Source: Gemmatimonadota bacterium
Lineage (GTDB): Bacteria > Gemmatimonadota > Gemmatimonadetes > Gemmatimonadales > Gemmatimonadaceae
Length of the DNA: 64,000 nt
Direction of reading: 5' to 3'
Assembly (NCBI GenBank): GCA_028287235.1
Contig: JAQBQB010000010.1
Coordinates: 124,001 to 188,000, forward strand
Shown here: piece after piece, positions 7,251 to 16,023 of the stretch
Numbering within the stretch: the stretch's first letter is position 1
Layout of the letters: each line of letters starts with the position of its first letter
Notes under the pieces: model-generated
The model's input: only the letters and a program-made list of their open reading frames with translations
Database searches by the model: none
Told to the model about the DNA's origin: nothing
Program-made: the position numbers and the translations under genes

Positions 7251-10200
7251 TACGGCACCACCGCCGGCGCGCTCACCGGCACGCCAGGAACGTTCAACTC
7301 CTTCAGCAGGGCGTTGAACGCCGCCAGCTCGTTCGACTCGATCGCGCGCAACCGCCCGATGTTCTGATCGACTTTCGGCGCGATGTCGCGATAGATCGCG
7401 CCCTCCTGCGCCGTCGGCGCGGCATCGGCGCTCTGCACCATACCGGCGAGCGACAACAGCATGTTGTAGTAGCGAACCGGGTAGTGCAGCGTGATCTGGT
7501 CGGCGTGCGAGTGAATCTCGACGAGCGAATCGCGAATCGCCTCCAGCCTGGTGCGCAGTGGCTTCGCGGCATCGGTCACTCGCTTGGCGTACGCCTGTCC
7601 CTTGGCTGCCGTGGTCCGCTCGTCGAGCGCGTGCTCGACGTCGAGGATCCGCTGCACCGCGTCCGACAGCTCGTTCGTCTTCGTCTGTACCTGCAACGCG
7701 AGCACGAGCTGCCTGTCGTAATCGGCCTGCGTCGTCGTGAGGCGCGGATCGCCGCGTACGACGAACGGCCGGCTCAGCGTGCGTCCGCCCGCGGTGATCC
7801 GCGCGGTGTAGTTGCCCGGCGCGACGAACGGTCCGCGCGTCGAGCCCTCGTCGTTGATGACGTCCTTCACCTCGCGCGTGTCGGGATAGCGAAGATCCCA
7901 CACGAACCGATTGAGCCCGGCGCGCACGGTGACGATCGAATCGCTCGGGATGAACGCCAGCGTGTCGTCCTGCACGTCGCGCATGCCGCGCGGCTTGCTC
8001 GACAACGTATCGGCGGGCGTCTTGCCGGGACTCTTCGACGTCGGCTTGCCCGCGGCTGCCGGCGAGTCGCCCGCCAGCTCGCGCGTGAACGCCGCCGACT
8101 TCACCGAATCCGGCGCCGGCGCGCTCGAGAAGTGTCGAACGACCTTTCCGCTCGCATCGAGGAACTCGAGCTTGGCGGTATCGTTCGGGCTCAGCGCGCT
8201 TTTGAGCCAGTAGTTCACGACGACGCCCGCCGGCGGATTCTCACCCGCGCTCGACGTGCGCGCCCAACCGCCCGCGAAACGAACCGCGGTGTCGGGCACG
8301 AAGAGATGCACGCTCGCGCCGCGCACGCTGTCGGTCATCTGCCGCAGCGGCGTGACGTCGTCGAGCACCCACATGGCGCGGCCATGCGTGGCCGCGATGA
8401 GATCGGCGCCGTGAACGTGTAAGTCGCGCACCGATGCGCGCGGAAGGTTGAGCTGAAGCGGCATCCAGCGCGCGCCGTCGTCGGTCGAGAAGTACACGCC
8501 GGTTTCCGTTCCGGCATACAATAGCCCGCGGCGAACGGGATCTTCGCGAATCGTGCGCGTGTACGCGCCCTCGGGAATGCCGCTCGTGATCTGCCGCCAG
8601 CTCTTGCCGTAGTCGGTGGTCCTGAAGAGATACGGCTTGAAGTCGTCGAGCTGATACCGGTTCGCGGCGAGATACGCGGTGCCGGGATCGAAGCGCGACG
8701 CCTCGATGATCGACACGCGCGTGAACTTGCCCGGAAAGGGCGGCGTCACGTTCGTCCACGTCTTCGACCGGTCGCGCGACACGTGCACCAGTCCGTCGTC
8801 CGACCCCGCCCACAGCACGTCGGCGTTCAGCGGCGACTCGGCGAAGGCGAAGATCGACGCGTACCACTCCGTGCCCGTCATGTCGTAGGTGATCGGCCCG
8901 CCCGCGGGGCCGAGCGTCTTCGGGTCGTGCAGCGTGAGATCGGGACTGATCGCTTCCCAGCTGTCGCCGTCGTTCGTCGAGCGAAAGAGCTTGCTCGCCG
9001 CGGTGTACAACACGGTCGGGTCGTGCTTCGAGTAGGTGATCGGGTAGGTCCACTGAAAGCGGTTCGGCACGTCGCGCGCCGCCCAGCCGTCATAGTTGTT
9101 CAGCCACACGGAGATGTCCTTCGCCTGCTTCGTGCGCACGTCGTAGCGCGTCATCGTGCCGGTGTAGGTGCCGGCGATGACGATGTTCGGATTGCCCGGC
9201 TTTGGCGCGATGTACCCCGACTCGCCGCCGCCCACCGGATACCAATCGTCGGCGGTGATCACGCCGTCGTCGGAGCGGCTGCGGATCGACAGCGTCGTGT
9301 TGTCCTGCTGCGCGCCGTAGATGCGGTACGGCCACTGGTCGTCCGTGGTGACGTGATAGAACTGCGCCGTGGGCTGATTCATGATCGACGACCAGATCTC
9401 GCCGCCGTCGAAGCTGATCGTCGCGCCGCCGTCGTTGCCGCTGATCATTCGCTGCGGATCCTTGGGATCGATCCAGAGCGCGTGTGTGTCGCCATGCGGA
9501 AGCCGCAGCCGCGTGAACGTCCGCCCGCCGTCGGTGGACCGCCACGTGCCCAGGTTCATCACGTACATCGTGTTCTCGTTCGCCGGGTCGGCCGTGACCA
9601 CGCTGTAGTAGAACGGCCGCACCATCCACCGCTGGTCGCCGCTCGTGCGCTGCCACGTCGCACCGGCGTCGTCGGAGCGGAAGATGCCGCCCGTCGAATC
9701 TTCCGGAGGCGATTCGATCGTGGCGTACACGCGCTGCGGGTTCACCGGCGACACCGAGATGCCGATGCGCCCGAGCGGATTCTTCGGAATGCCGGGGTTG
9801 AAGCTGATGTCCTTCCACGTATCGCCGCCGTCGATGCTCTTCCACAATCCGCTGCGACCGCCGCCTGCCGTGAATCCCCAGGGCGTGCGCTCGAGATGCC
9901 AGAGCGCCGCGTACATGATGCGCGGATTCGACGGATCGAGCGCGACGTCGATCGCGCCGGTGGAATCGTCGGCAAACAGCACGCGCTGCCAGCTCTTGCC
10001 GCCGTCGTTGGATCGGTAGACGCCGCGCATCGAGCTCGGACCGCTCGCGTGGCCCATCGCCGCGACGATCACGCGGTCGGGATCGCGCGGATCCACGACG
10101 ATGCGCGCGATGTGGCGCGCGTCCTGGAGACCGAGCGACTGCCAGGTCTGTCCCGCGTCGGTCGAGCGGTACATGCCGTCGCCGTACGTCCAATCCTCGC

Positions 10201-10561
10201 GAAAATCCGCCTCGCCGCCGCCGGCATAGATGACGTTCGGGTCCGACGGCGCCACCGCGATCGCGCCGACCGACGAGATGTTCGACTTGCCGTCGGTGAT
10301 GTTCGCCCAGCTCGCGCCGCCGTTCGTCGTCTTCCAAATGCCGCCGTTCACCGCGCCGAAGTAGAACACGTTCCGCTTCGTGGGATCGCCGGTGACGGCG
10401 ACCGCGCGCCCGCCACGAAACGGCCCCACGAGCCGCCAGCGCAGGCCGCGCAGCTCGCGCGGACCGCTCGCGTAGCGCGCCGAGTCGAGCGTCGGTGCGG
10501 CACGTTGGCCCGCGAGCGCGGCGGGGAGGACGAGCAGAGCGGCGAAGCGCGAGAGCGTCAT
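7250..10561 (-). CDS. Large secreted Asp-box (BNR/sortilin-VPS10-like) beta-propeller protein
   Basis: About 1103 residues with a Sec signal peptide (MTLSRFAALLVLPAALAGQ). Roughly nine Asp-box motifs of form S/T-x-D/N-x-G-x-S/T-W occur through the first 750 residues (for example TTNGGASW, STDAGQTW, SNDGGKSW, SIDGGDTW, TTDYGKSW), indicating two seven-bladed-type propellers as in sortilin/WD40-like exported proteins. The C-terminal third has an Ig-like region with PADTLSSKPRG and a helical tail. Such proteins are abundant in Gemmatimonadota and annotated as glycosyl hydrolases, but no catalytic residues are evident. I prefer the ATG at 10561; a TTG 24 nt upstream is an in-frame alternative. Confidence 0.85.
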   Translation of the reverse strand: MTLSRFAALLVLPAALAGQRAAPTLDSARYASGPRELRGLRWRLVGPFRGGRAVAVTGDPTKRNVFYFGAVNGGIWKTTNGGASWANITDGKSNISSVGAIAVAPSDPNVIYAGGGEADFREDWTYGDGMYRSTDAGQTWQSLGLQDARHIARIVVDPRDPDRVIVAAMGHASGPSSMRGVYRSNDGGKSWQRVLFADDSTGAIDVALDPSNPRIMYAALWHLERTPWGFTAGGGRSGLWKSIDGGDTWKDISFNPGIPKNPLGRIGISVSPVNPQRVYATIESPPEDSTGGIFRSDDAGATWQRTSGDQRWMVRPFYYSVVTADPANENTMYVMNLGTWRSTDGGRTFTRLRLPHGDTHALWIDPKDPQRMISGNDGGATISFDGGEIWSSIMNQPTAQFYHVTTDDQWPYRIYGAQQDNTTLSIRSRSDDGVITADDWYPVGGGESGYIAPKPGNPNIVIAGTYTGTMTRYDVRTKQAKDISVWLNNYDGWAARDVPNRFQWTYPITYSKHDPTVLYTAASKLFRSTNDGDSWEAISPDLTLHDPKTLGPAGGPITYDMTGTEWYASIFAFAESPLNADVLWAGSDDGLVHVSRDRSKTWTNVTPPFPGKFTRVSIIEASRFDPGTAYLAANRYQLDDFKPYLFRTTDYGKSWRQITSGIPEGAYTRTIREDPVRRGLLYAGTETGVYFSTDDGARWMPLQLNLPRASVRDLHVHGADLIAATHGRAMWVLDDVTPLRQMTDSVRGASVHLFVPDTAVRFAGGWARTSSAGENPPAGVVVNYWLKSALSPNDTAKLEFLDASGKVVRHFSSAPAPDSVKSAAFTRELAGDSPAAAGKPTSKSPGKTPADTLSSKPRGMRDVQDDTLAFIPSDSIVTVRAGLNRFVWDLRYPDTREVKDVINDEGSTRGPFVAPGNYTARITAGGRTLSRPFVVRGDPRLTTTQADYDRQLVLALQVQTKTNELSDAVQRILDVEHALDERTTAAKGQAYAKRVTDAAKPLRTRLEAIRDSLVEIHSHADQITLHYPVRYYNMLLSLAGMVQSADAAPTAQEGAIYRDIAPKVDQNIGRLRAIESNELAAFNALLKELNVPGVPVSAPAVVP

Positions 10562-10600
10562 GTGTGTATGGATTTGGATCGTCAAATGTAGGTCATCCCG

Positions 10601-12160
10601 TCACGGCGCAACGAGCGTCGGCAGGCTCGCCACTCCAGTCGTGCTGATCGACGTCACCGCGACCTCGTCGGGATCGGCCGTGCCAAGCATGTTCGACGCG
10701 AACTTGGCGTCGGCGGCGATGCGCATCGTCGTCGTCCACCGGCCGTCGCGCCCGCGCGTTTGAATCAGCCACCAGCGCACGCGCGTCGCGTCGCCGGAGG
10801 CAATCGTCAGCGACGACGGCCCGTCCGCGTGCAACAGTTTCGTCACCGTCACTACCGGCGGCGCGGGAACGGCGGCGCCGAGCCAGGGAAAGGCCGGCAC
10901 GATCGCTCGCTCACTGTACGCGGCACTGAGCAAGTCGGCCGCAAGACGATTGTTCTCGGCGAAGAGCGCGCCGAGGCGGAAGTGCACGTGGCCCGGCACG
11001 TCCGGCGAACCAATGCGCGAATCACGAATGCTCATGATCTGTTCGCGGATCGCGCCCTTCGGCCACGCGTCGCGGCCATAGTATACGTGCGACGTGTAGA
11101 GCCCGGGCCACACGTGCCGGTCGTGCGGATTCACGCTCCGCCACCACGCGTCGAGCACGCGAAAGCGGTCCTGGGTGCTTCCCACTTCCCAGTACAGCTG
11201 GGGCACGAGGTAGTCGAGCCACCCTTCGGCGAGCCACTTCTTGGAGTCGGCATAGATCTCACTGTACGAATCGAGACCGGTAATGCCGCGAGGATTGCCC
11301 GGACGCCAGATGCCGAACGGGCTGATGCCCACGAGCATCGCTGGCTTCACGGCCTTCACCTGCTTGTACAACTGCTCCACGAAGTCGTTGATGTTTGCCC
11401 GGCGCCAAGCGTCGCGATCGGTGAACCCCTCCGCCTTGCCGTACTTCTTCCAAGTCTTGTCGTCGGGAAAGGGAATGTCCTCCCGCGAGCGTACACGTTT
11501 GCCGCGCACGCGGCGCGTCACGGTGCGGGCTTCGCGGTACGGATAGAAGTAGTCGTCGATGTGGATGCCGTCGACGTCGTACCGCTTCGCCACGTCGAGG
11601 AGCGTCTCGAGCACGAGCTTGCGCGCCGCGGGCTCGCCCGGATCGATCCACACCTGCGTGCCGTATTTGCGAATCCATTCGGGATGCGTCCGCGTCACGT
11701 GCGTCGCCGCGGCCTTGCCGGTCACGGGCGGCATCATCGCGCGAAACGGATTGAACCACGCGTGCAGCTGCAGCCCGCGCGCGTGCGCCTCGGCCACGGC
11801 ATACGCCAGCGGATCGTACGCCGGTTTTGGCGCCTCCCCCTGCTTCTCGCTCAGGAACGCCGACCAGGGCGCGAGCGGCGTGGGATAGAGCGCGTCGCCG
11901 GCGATGCGCACGTGCAGGATCACCGCGTTCAACCCGGCCGCCGCCGACTTGTCCAACATCTGACGGAGCTCAGCCCGTTGCTCGTCGGGCGACAGTCCTG
12001 CTTTGGACGGCCAGTCGCGAAAGCCGCGGTCCCAGATCGGCGTCGCCCACGCGGCGCGAAACTCCCGGGGCACGGGAGGCGGCGCGACCAGCGGCAGCGG
12101 CGGTCGGCTCGCGCCGGCGAGAAGCGCGAGCGCGGCAAGGCAGAAGATCCTTCGTATCAT
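10601..12160 (-). CDS. Exported glycoside-hydrolase-like protein, GHL10/DUF187 (YngK family)
   Basis: A 519-residue protein with a signal peptide (MIRRIFCLAALALLAGASR). The family pattern of a TIM barrel is clear: REFRAAWATPIWDRG near the start, LNAVILHVRIAGDALYP, ARGLQLHAWFNPFRAM, VDGIHIDDYFYPY and WLDYLVPQLYWEVG. These match the GHL10 (DUF187) group. The acidic residues in HIDDYF and the QLYWE segment are likely catalytic or ligand-binding. The substrate is unknown, possibly peptidoglycan-related or an exopolysaccharide. A short C-terminal beta domain follows the barrel (about 430-519). It has the same orientation as the propeller gene, 39 nt apart. Confidence 0.87.
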   Translation of the reverse strand: MIRRIFCLAALALLAGASRPPLPLVAPPPVPREFRAAWATPIWDRGFRDWPSKAGLSPDEQRAELRQMLDKSAAAGLNAVILHVRIAGDALYPTPLAPWSAFLSEKQGEAPKPAYDPLAYAVAEAHARGLQLHAWFNPFRAMMPPVTGKAAATHVTRTHPEWIRKYGTQVWIDPGEPAARKLVLETLLDVAKRYDVDGIHIDDYFYPYREARTVTRRVRGKRVRSREDIPFPDDKTWKKYGKAEGFTDRDAWRRANINDFVEQLYKQVKAVKPAMLVGISPFGIWRPGNPRGITGLDSYSEIYADSKKWLAEGWLDYLVPQLYWEVGSTQDRFRVLDAWWRSVNPHDRHVWPGLYTSHVYYGRDAWPKGAIREQIMSIRDSRIGSPDVPGHVHFRLGALFAENNRLAADLLSAAYSERAIVPAFPWLGAAVPAPPVVTVTKLLHADGPSSLTIASGDATRVRWWLIQTRGRDGRWTTTMRIAADAKFASNMLGTADPDEVAVTSISTTGVASLPTLVAP

Positions 12161-12207
12161 TAATCGAAAACTACTGCGGCGCGCCGATCAGTGATTCCTG
12201 TCCGTCG

Positions 12208-13404
12208 TCACGGCGCCGAGGTCCAGATGGGCCGCGGCACGTTCGGCATCGTGGCGCGGCTCGCCGGCGGCTGTGCGAGCCGCGCCACGAGATCGCTGTA
12301 GTCCAGACGAACGAACCCGAGCTGCCAGCGCTCGTCGTTGCCGCGCGCCGAGAACCAGATCGCGATCTGATCGACCGACGTGTCATAGGCGAACGTGCCT
12401 CGGTACAACGCGCCTTCGGTCCACGGCCGCTCCTCGTGGCGCATCAATGGGCGCGGCAACACCGTCCAACGCACGCCGTCCCTGCTCTGCCCGAGGAACA
12501 GGTCGTCGGCGCCGCAGCCGCGGCCGTCCTGCGGGTACGCCACGATGAGCGCCCAATACTCGTGTTTGCTCGGGACGTAGCGGACCTTCAAGTGCCACAC
12601 GTTGTAGCCCGGGACCGCCATGTCCGTCTCGACCGCCGGCCCCCAGTCGGACTGCGCGACCGATGCGGCGGTGCCCGAAGAGCGGCGCATCATCACCCGC
12701 GTCGTGACCGCCGAACACCCGCGCGAGCCGGCGTCGACGTACCACGCCGTGGCCGGCGCGTGCGCGGGCACTACGATGCTCTGCGAGATCGCCGAGTGAT
12801 TCTTCTCGCTGAATGCCACGCGTGCCTCGCTCCATCGCACGCCGTCGGCCGACGTGATGATCTTGATCGTATTGCGCCCGTCCTTCACGACGCGGTACGA
12901 CAGCACGAGCTCGTGCCGCACTACGTCGTAGACCAGGTCGGGGTCGGAGTTGTAATCCGGTTGGTTGATCGGCTTGACGATCGGATTCTTGACGCCCGGC
13001 GGGATCGCGAGCTCGAGGCCGTCCGCGCTGTTGAGGACCGACGGATTCTCGAACATCGAATTGCTCCCGGGATACGGCGTCATCGCCATCCAGTAGCGCG
13101 CGCCGTTCCAGGCGTTGGGAAACACGACCATGTCGGGATGGACGGCCTGCCCGGTTCCTTCGTACGTGGGAACGGACAGGATCGCGGGCTCACCAACGGC
13201 GCCGGGCAACGCCCAGTCGGTCAGCGGCTCGGCGTCTTCCGCAAGCTGGATGGGCGCCGCGACGGGCTCCTGTGAGCAGGCGAGCGCGAGGCACATCATG
13301 GCGCCGAGCGACGACAGGCGCGGTACGGCACGCAATACGGCGCGCAATATGGCGCACAGCGCGGCGGACACCGCGCGATCGAACGGCGGAGTGGACGGCA
13401 GCAT
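12208..13404 (-). CDS. Lipoprotein with glycosidase-like five-bladed propeller
   Basis: About 398 residues from the ATG at 13404; the frame is open further up but those codons are proline-rich and unlikely to be used. A hydrophobic N-terminus ends in LALAC, a lipobox with the modified Cys. The mature part contains YWMAMTPYPGSNSMFENPSVLNS-like and SDPDLVYD segments followed by repeated strand-D-G-x-x-W units, as in GH43/GH32-type propellers that act on or bind sugars. I see no secure catalytic triad and cannot assign a substrate. It follows the GHL10 gene region in the same orientation. Confidence 0.65.
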   Translation of the reverse strand: MLPSTPPFDRAVSAALCAILRAVLRAVPRLSSLGAMMCLALACSQEPVAAPIQLAEDAEPLTDWALPGAVGEPAILSVPTYEGTGQAVHPDMVVFPNAWNGARYWMAMTPYPGSNSMFENPSVLNSADGLELAIPPGVKNPIVKPINQPDYNSDPDLVYDVVRHELVLSYRVVKDGRNTIKIITSADGVRWSEARVAFSEKNHSAISQSIVVPAHAPATAWYVDAGSRGCSAVTTRVMMRRSSGTAASVAQSDWGPAVETDMAVPGYNVWHLKVRYVPSKHEYWALIVAYPQDGRGCGADDLFLGQSRDGVRWTVLPRPLMRHEERPWTEGALYRGTFAYDTSVDQIAIWFSARGNDERWQLGFVRLDYSDLVARLAQPPASRATMPNVPRPIWTSAP

Positions 13405-13524
13405 CGCCGAACCTCGAAAATGGCTAGGGGTGGGTGGGGGCGGGACAGCCGAGGTGGGGGCCTCTCCCCACAACGTGCGGCGGCGTACACCGCCGCGCAA
13501 GGCGGACGTTCCCCTCCCCCTCGC

Positions 13525-13848
13525 TCAGCTCTTCTTTTCCGACGCCTCTTCCGCTTCGTCGCCGCGCTTCACGATGTCGCCCTGCGTGAAGAGGATTCCC
13601 TCGAGCGTCTCACGCCACTCCTTCTTCTTCCGCAGCAGAAACTCGAGGTCCATGCCGAAGTGCTTCATCTCCTCGTGCTGCGCGTTCTTCATGATGGCGA
13701 CAGCCTGCGCGTCCTTCTCGACGGCGAGCCGTTGCTCGTACCAGCCGATCGCTTCCGCTTCTTCGACGAGCGACGTGATCATTCGCGCGAAGGTGCGCGT
13801 CTCTTCCGACAGCTCGCTCGGTGGCTCGTGATATTGGTCGAATCCCAT
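13525..13848 (-). CDS. EncFtn-type ferritin-like protein (encapsulated-ferritin family)
   Basis: A 107-residue two-helix protein. The segment VEEAEAIGWYEQR (28-40) and NAQHEEMKHFGMDLEFL (55-71) align without gaps to Rhodospirillum rubrum EncFtn: E30 with E32, W36/Y37 with W38/Y39, E60 with E62 and H63 with H65, the ferroxidase residues that form when two chains pair. EncFtn oxidises Fe(II) inside encapsulin shells. Here the C-terminus is an acidic-to-basic tail (EEASEKKS) with no recognisable encapsulin-targeting peptide, and no encapsulin gene is nearby. Iron chemistry is inferred from the conserved residues. Confidence 0.8.
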   Translation of the reverse strand: MGFDQYHEPPSELSEETRTFARMITSLVEEAEAIGWYEQRLAVEKDAQAVAIMKNAQHEEMKHFGMDLEFLLRKKKEWRETLEGILFTQGDIVKRGDEAEEASEKKS

Positions 13849-13939
13849 GGCGATTACCGTCTAGCGGTTGGGGTTTGGACGACGGAAACTAAAGCTAGTT
13901 GATTTCACCCGGTTGCCCCGATTCTCTCATGGAGCATTC

Positions 13940-15580
13940 ATGCATCGGACCCTACGCGCCGCGGCGATCGCGGCGCTGCTCTGCCCTCTCGCCGCGGTCG
14001 CCGTTCGCGCACAGGAAAAGATCGATGCGGCCACGGTCGCGAAGATTCGCGACGAGGGGCTGAATCGCTCGCAGGTCATGGACCACATGGTCTGGTTGAC
14101 CGATGTCTACGGCCCGCGACTCACAGGAAGTCCCACCTTCCAGCAGGCGGGCGACTGGGCCGTCAAAACGCTCGCCGGCTGGGGCCTCACGAACCCGCAT
14201 TTCGAGCGCTGGTCGTTCGGACAAGGGTGGGCGCTCGAGCACTTCGACGCGGCGATGACCGAGCCGCAGGTCCAGCCGCTCATCGCGCTGCCGAAAGCGT
14301 GGACGCCGGGAACGAACGGGCCGGTGACCGCCGAGGTCGTCATGCCGTCGATCGCCAGCGCGAACGACTTCGCGGCGTATCGCGGCAAGCTAAAGGGCAA
14401 GATCGTGCTGACGCAGCCCGCGCGCGCCGTGCGAATGCTCGACGGACGCATCGTGCTGCGGATGACGCCCAACGATGTCAAAGAGGCCATGACGCCGCCG
14501 CCCGACACCGGAGTCGCCGGTGGTCGGGCGGGTCAGGGGGGCCGTGGCGCCGGTGGACGCGGCGGCGCACAGGCGTTCGCCGCGCAGCTTCAGAAATTCT
14601 GGAAGGACGAAGGCGTGGTCGCGCTGCTCGACCGCGGCTCCGACGCCGACAGCTCGGCCGGCGGCAGCGAACTGTCGTGGTACACCCAGCGCGTGGATGG
14701 CGGGACCATCTTCGTGCAGAGCGGCGGCGGTTCGCGCGATTCATCGGCGGTGGGACTCCCGCAGATCACGCTCGCGGTGGAGCACTACAACCGCATGGCA
14801 CGCATTCTCGCCAAGGGCGTGCCGGTGAAGATGGAGCTCAACGTGCGCACGCGTTTCTACGACGAGACCACGCCGCGCGGCTTCAATGTCATCGCCGACA
14901 TCCCGGGCACCGATCCGGCGCTCAAGGACGAGGTGGTGCTCATCGGCGCGCACTTCGACTCGTGGCACGGTGCCACCGGCGCGACCGACAATGCCGCCGG
15001 CGACGCGGCGATGATGGAGGCGATGCGGATTCTCAAAACGGTCGGCGCGCGGCCGCGCCGCACGATCCGCATCGGCCTGTGGGGCGGTGAGGAAGAAGGC
15101 GAGCTGGGCTCGCGCGCCTACGTGCTCGAGCACCTTGGCGATCCGGCGACGATGCAGCTCAAGCCGGACCACGCGAAGTTTTCAGCATATTATAATATCG
15201 ACAATGGTACAGGAAAGATTCGCGGCGTCTGGATGCAGGGCAACGCGGGCGTTGCGCCCGTCTTCGCCGCGCTGACGGCGCCGGTGAAGGACCTCGGCGT
15301 CGACATCCTCAGCCCGCGTTCGGTCACGTCGACGGACCATCTGGCGTTCGACGCGGTCGGACTTCCCGGCTTCCAGTTCGTGCAGGAGCGGTACGAGTAC
15401 AACTCGCGCACGCACCACTCGAACATGGACGTCGTGGACCGAGTTCAGCCGGCGGACATGAAACAAATGGCCACCGTCGTGGCGACGATGGCCTTTCTCA
15501 CCGCACAACGCGACGCCAAGCTCCCGCGCAAACCCTTGCCCACGCCTCGCCCGGCCCGCCCGGTTACTCCCGCGCGCTGA
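13940..15580 (+). CDS. Secreted M28-family zinc metallopeptidase
   Basis: A 546-residue protein with signal peptide MHRTLRAAAIAALLCPL... cut after VRA. After a protease-associated-like insert, which includes a Gly-rich loop (GGRAGQGGRGAGGRGG), the M28 catalytic domain shows the co-catalytic zinc ligands in order: GAHFDSW (His), ATDNAAGD (bridging Asp), GGEEEGELGS (catalytic Glu and ligand Glu), YYNIDNGTG (Asp) and TSTDHLAF (His). It probably removes N-terminal amino acids or dipeptides from exported peptides. GGAG at 13931-13934, 5 nt before the ATG at 13940, fixes the start. A strong terminator follows at 15693-15739. Confidence 0.92.
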   Translation: MHRTLRAAAIAALLCPLAAVAVRAQEKIDAATVAKIRDEGLNRSQVMDHMVWLTDVYGPRLTGSPTFQQAGDWAVKTLAGWGLTNPHFERWSFGQGWALEHFDAAMTEPQVQPLIALPKAWTPGTNGPVTAEVVMPSIASANDFAAYRGKLKGKIVLTQPARAVRMLDGRIVLRMTPNDVKEAMTPPPDTGVAGGRAGQGGRGAGGRGGAQAFAAQLQKFWKDEGVVALLDRGSDADSSAGGSELSWYTQRVDGGTIFVQSGGGSRDSSAVGLPQITLAVEHYNRMARILAKGVPVKMELNVRTRFYDETTPRGFNVIADIPGTDPALKDEVVLIGAHFDSWHGATGATDNAAGDAAMMEAMRILKTVGARPRRTIRIGLWGGEEEGELGSRAYVLEHLGDPATMQLKPDHAKFSAYYNIDNGTGKIRGVWMQGNAGVAPVFAALTAPVKDLGVDILSPRSVTSTDHLAFDAVGLPGFQFVQERYEYNSRTHHSNMDVVDRVQPADMKQMATVVATMAFLTAQRDAKLPRKPLPTPRPARPVTPAR

Positions 15581-15692
15581 GCAACACTGGCACGCTGCCT
15601 GCTATAGATAAACTCCGGCGAGACCGTACAAGGGAGAGCCGCGGAAGCGGCTGCAGGTGGGGCGGCTCGCCATGTGGGGGGAGAAGGGAAAG

Positions 15693-15739
15693 CACACGGG
15701 GAGAGAGCGCAACATGGCTCGCTCCCCGTGTGTTTTTTT
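15693..15739 (+). terminator. Rho-independent terminator after the M28 peptidase gene
   Basis: Arms 15693-15708 and 15717-15732 form a 16-bp stem (CACACGGGG against CCCCGTGTG at the base) with one mismatch and an 8-nt loop. Seven T residues follow (15733-15739). It lies 113 nt after the peptidase stop codon. Confidence 0.92.
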
Positions 15740-15829
15740 GGGGAGGCGTCAGGGCAAGAACGGCGTGGACGCGGACGAACGCCGGCACGGCGCGGGCGAA
15801 CGCCGTATAACTGTGTGTCATCCCCATGT

Positions 15830-15928
15830 TGTCATCCCGCGCGCGAAGCGCGTTGGGACCGACTGTAACGTGATTATTGCCGGCTACTGTCACTGTACAA
15901 CAGATCCCTCGGTCCGCGCGGGATGACA
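15830..15928. repeat. 99-bp palindromic element with 14-bp perfect inverted ends
   Basis: TGTCATCCCGCGCG (15830-15843) is perfectly inverted at 15915-15928. The interior is less GC-rich than its surroundings and includes AACGTGATTATTG. Related ends occur elsewhere in the window (47437-47452, 63661-63701 and, with TCATCCTGAGCG, at 28837, 31608 and 45338). The gap 15581-16023 otherwise contains only the terminator and no supportable gene. Confidence 0.7.
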
Positions 15929-16023
15929 TTCAGGCCCGCATTCGACGCCTCAGTGCCCGTCTTGGCGCAGTTCCCGCGTTCGTCCGCGCACCGCCCGCGT
16001 TCGCCCGCGCCCCCGCTGTTCTG

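Noticed and set aside
11827..13275. Plus-strand open frame of over 480 codons
   Set aside because: It is antisense to the GHL10 and propeller-lipoprotein genes, with Arg-rich low-complexity translation and no start signal.
15181..15200. AT-rich CATATTATAATATCG promoter-like sequence
   Set aside because: It is within the M28 peptidase gene, encoding the metal-site region YYNID, and no gene starts downstream of it.
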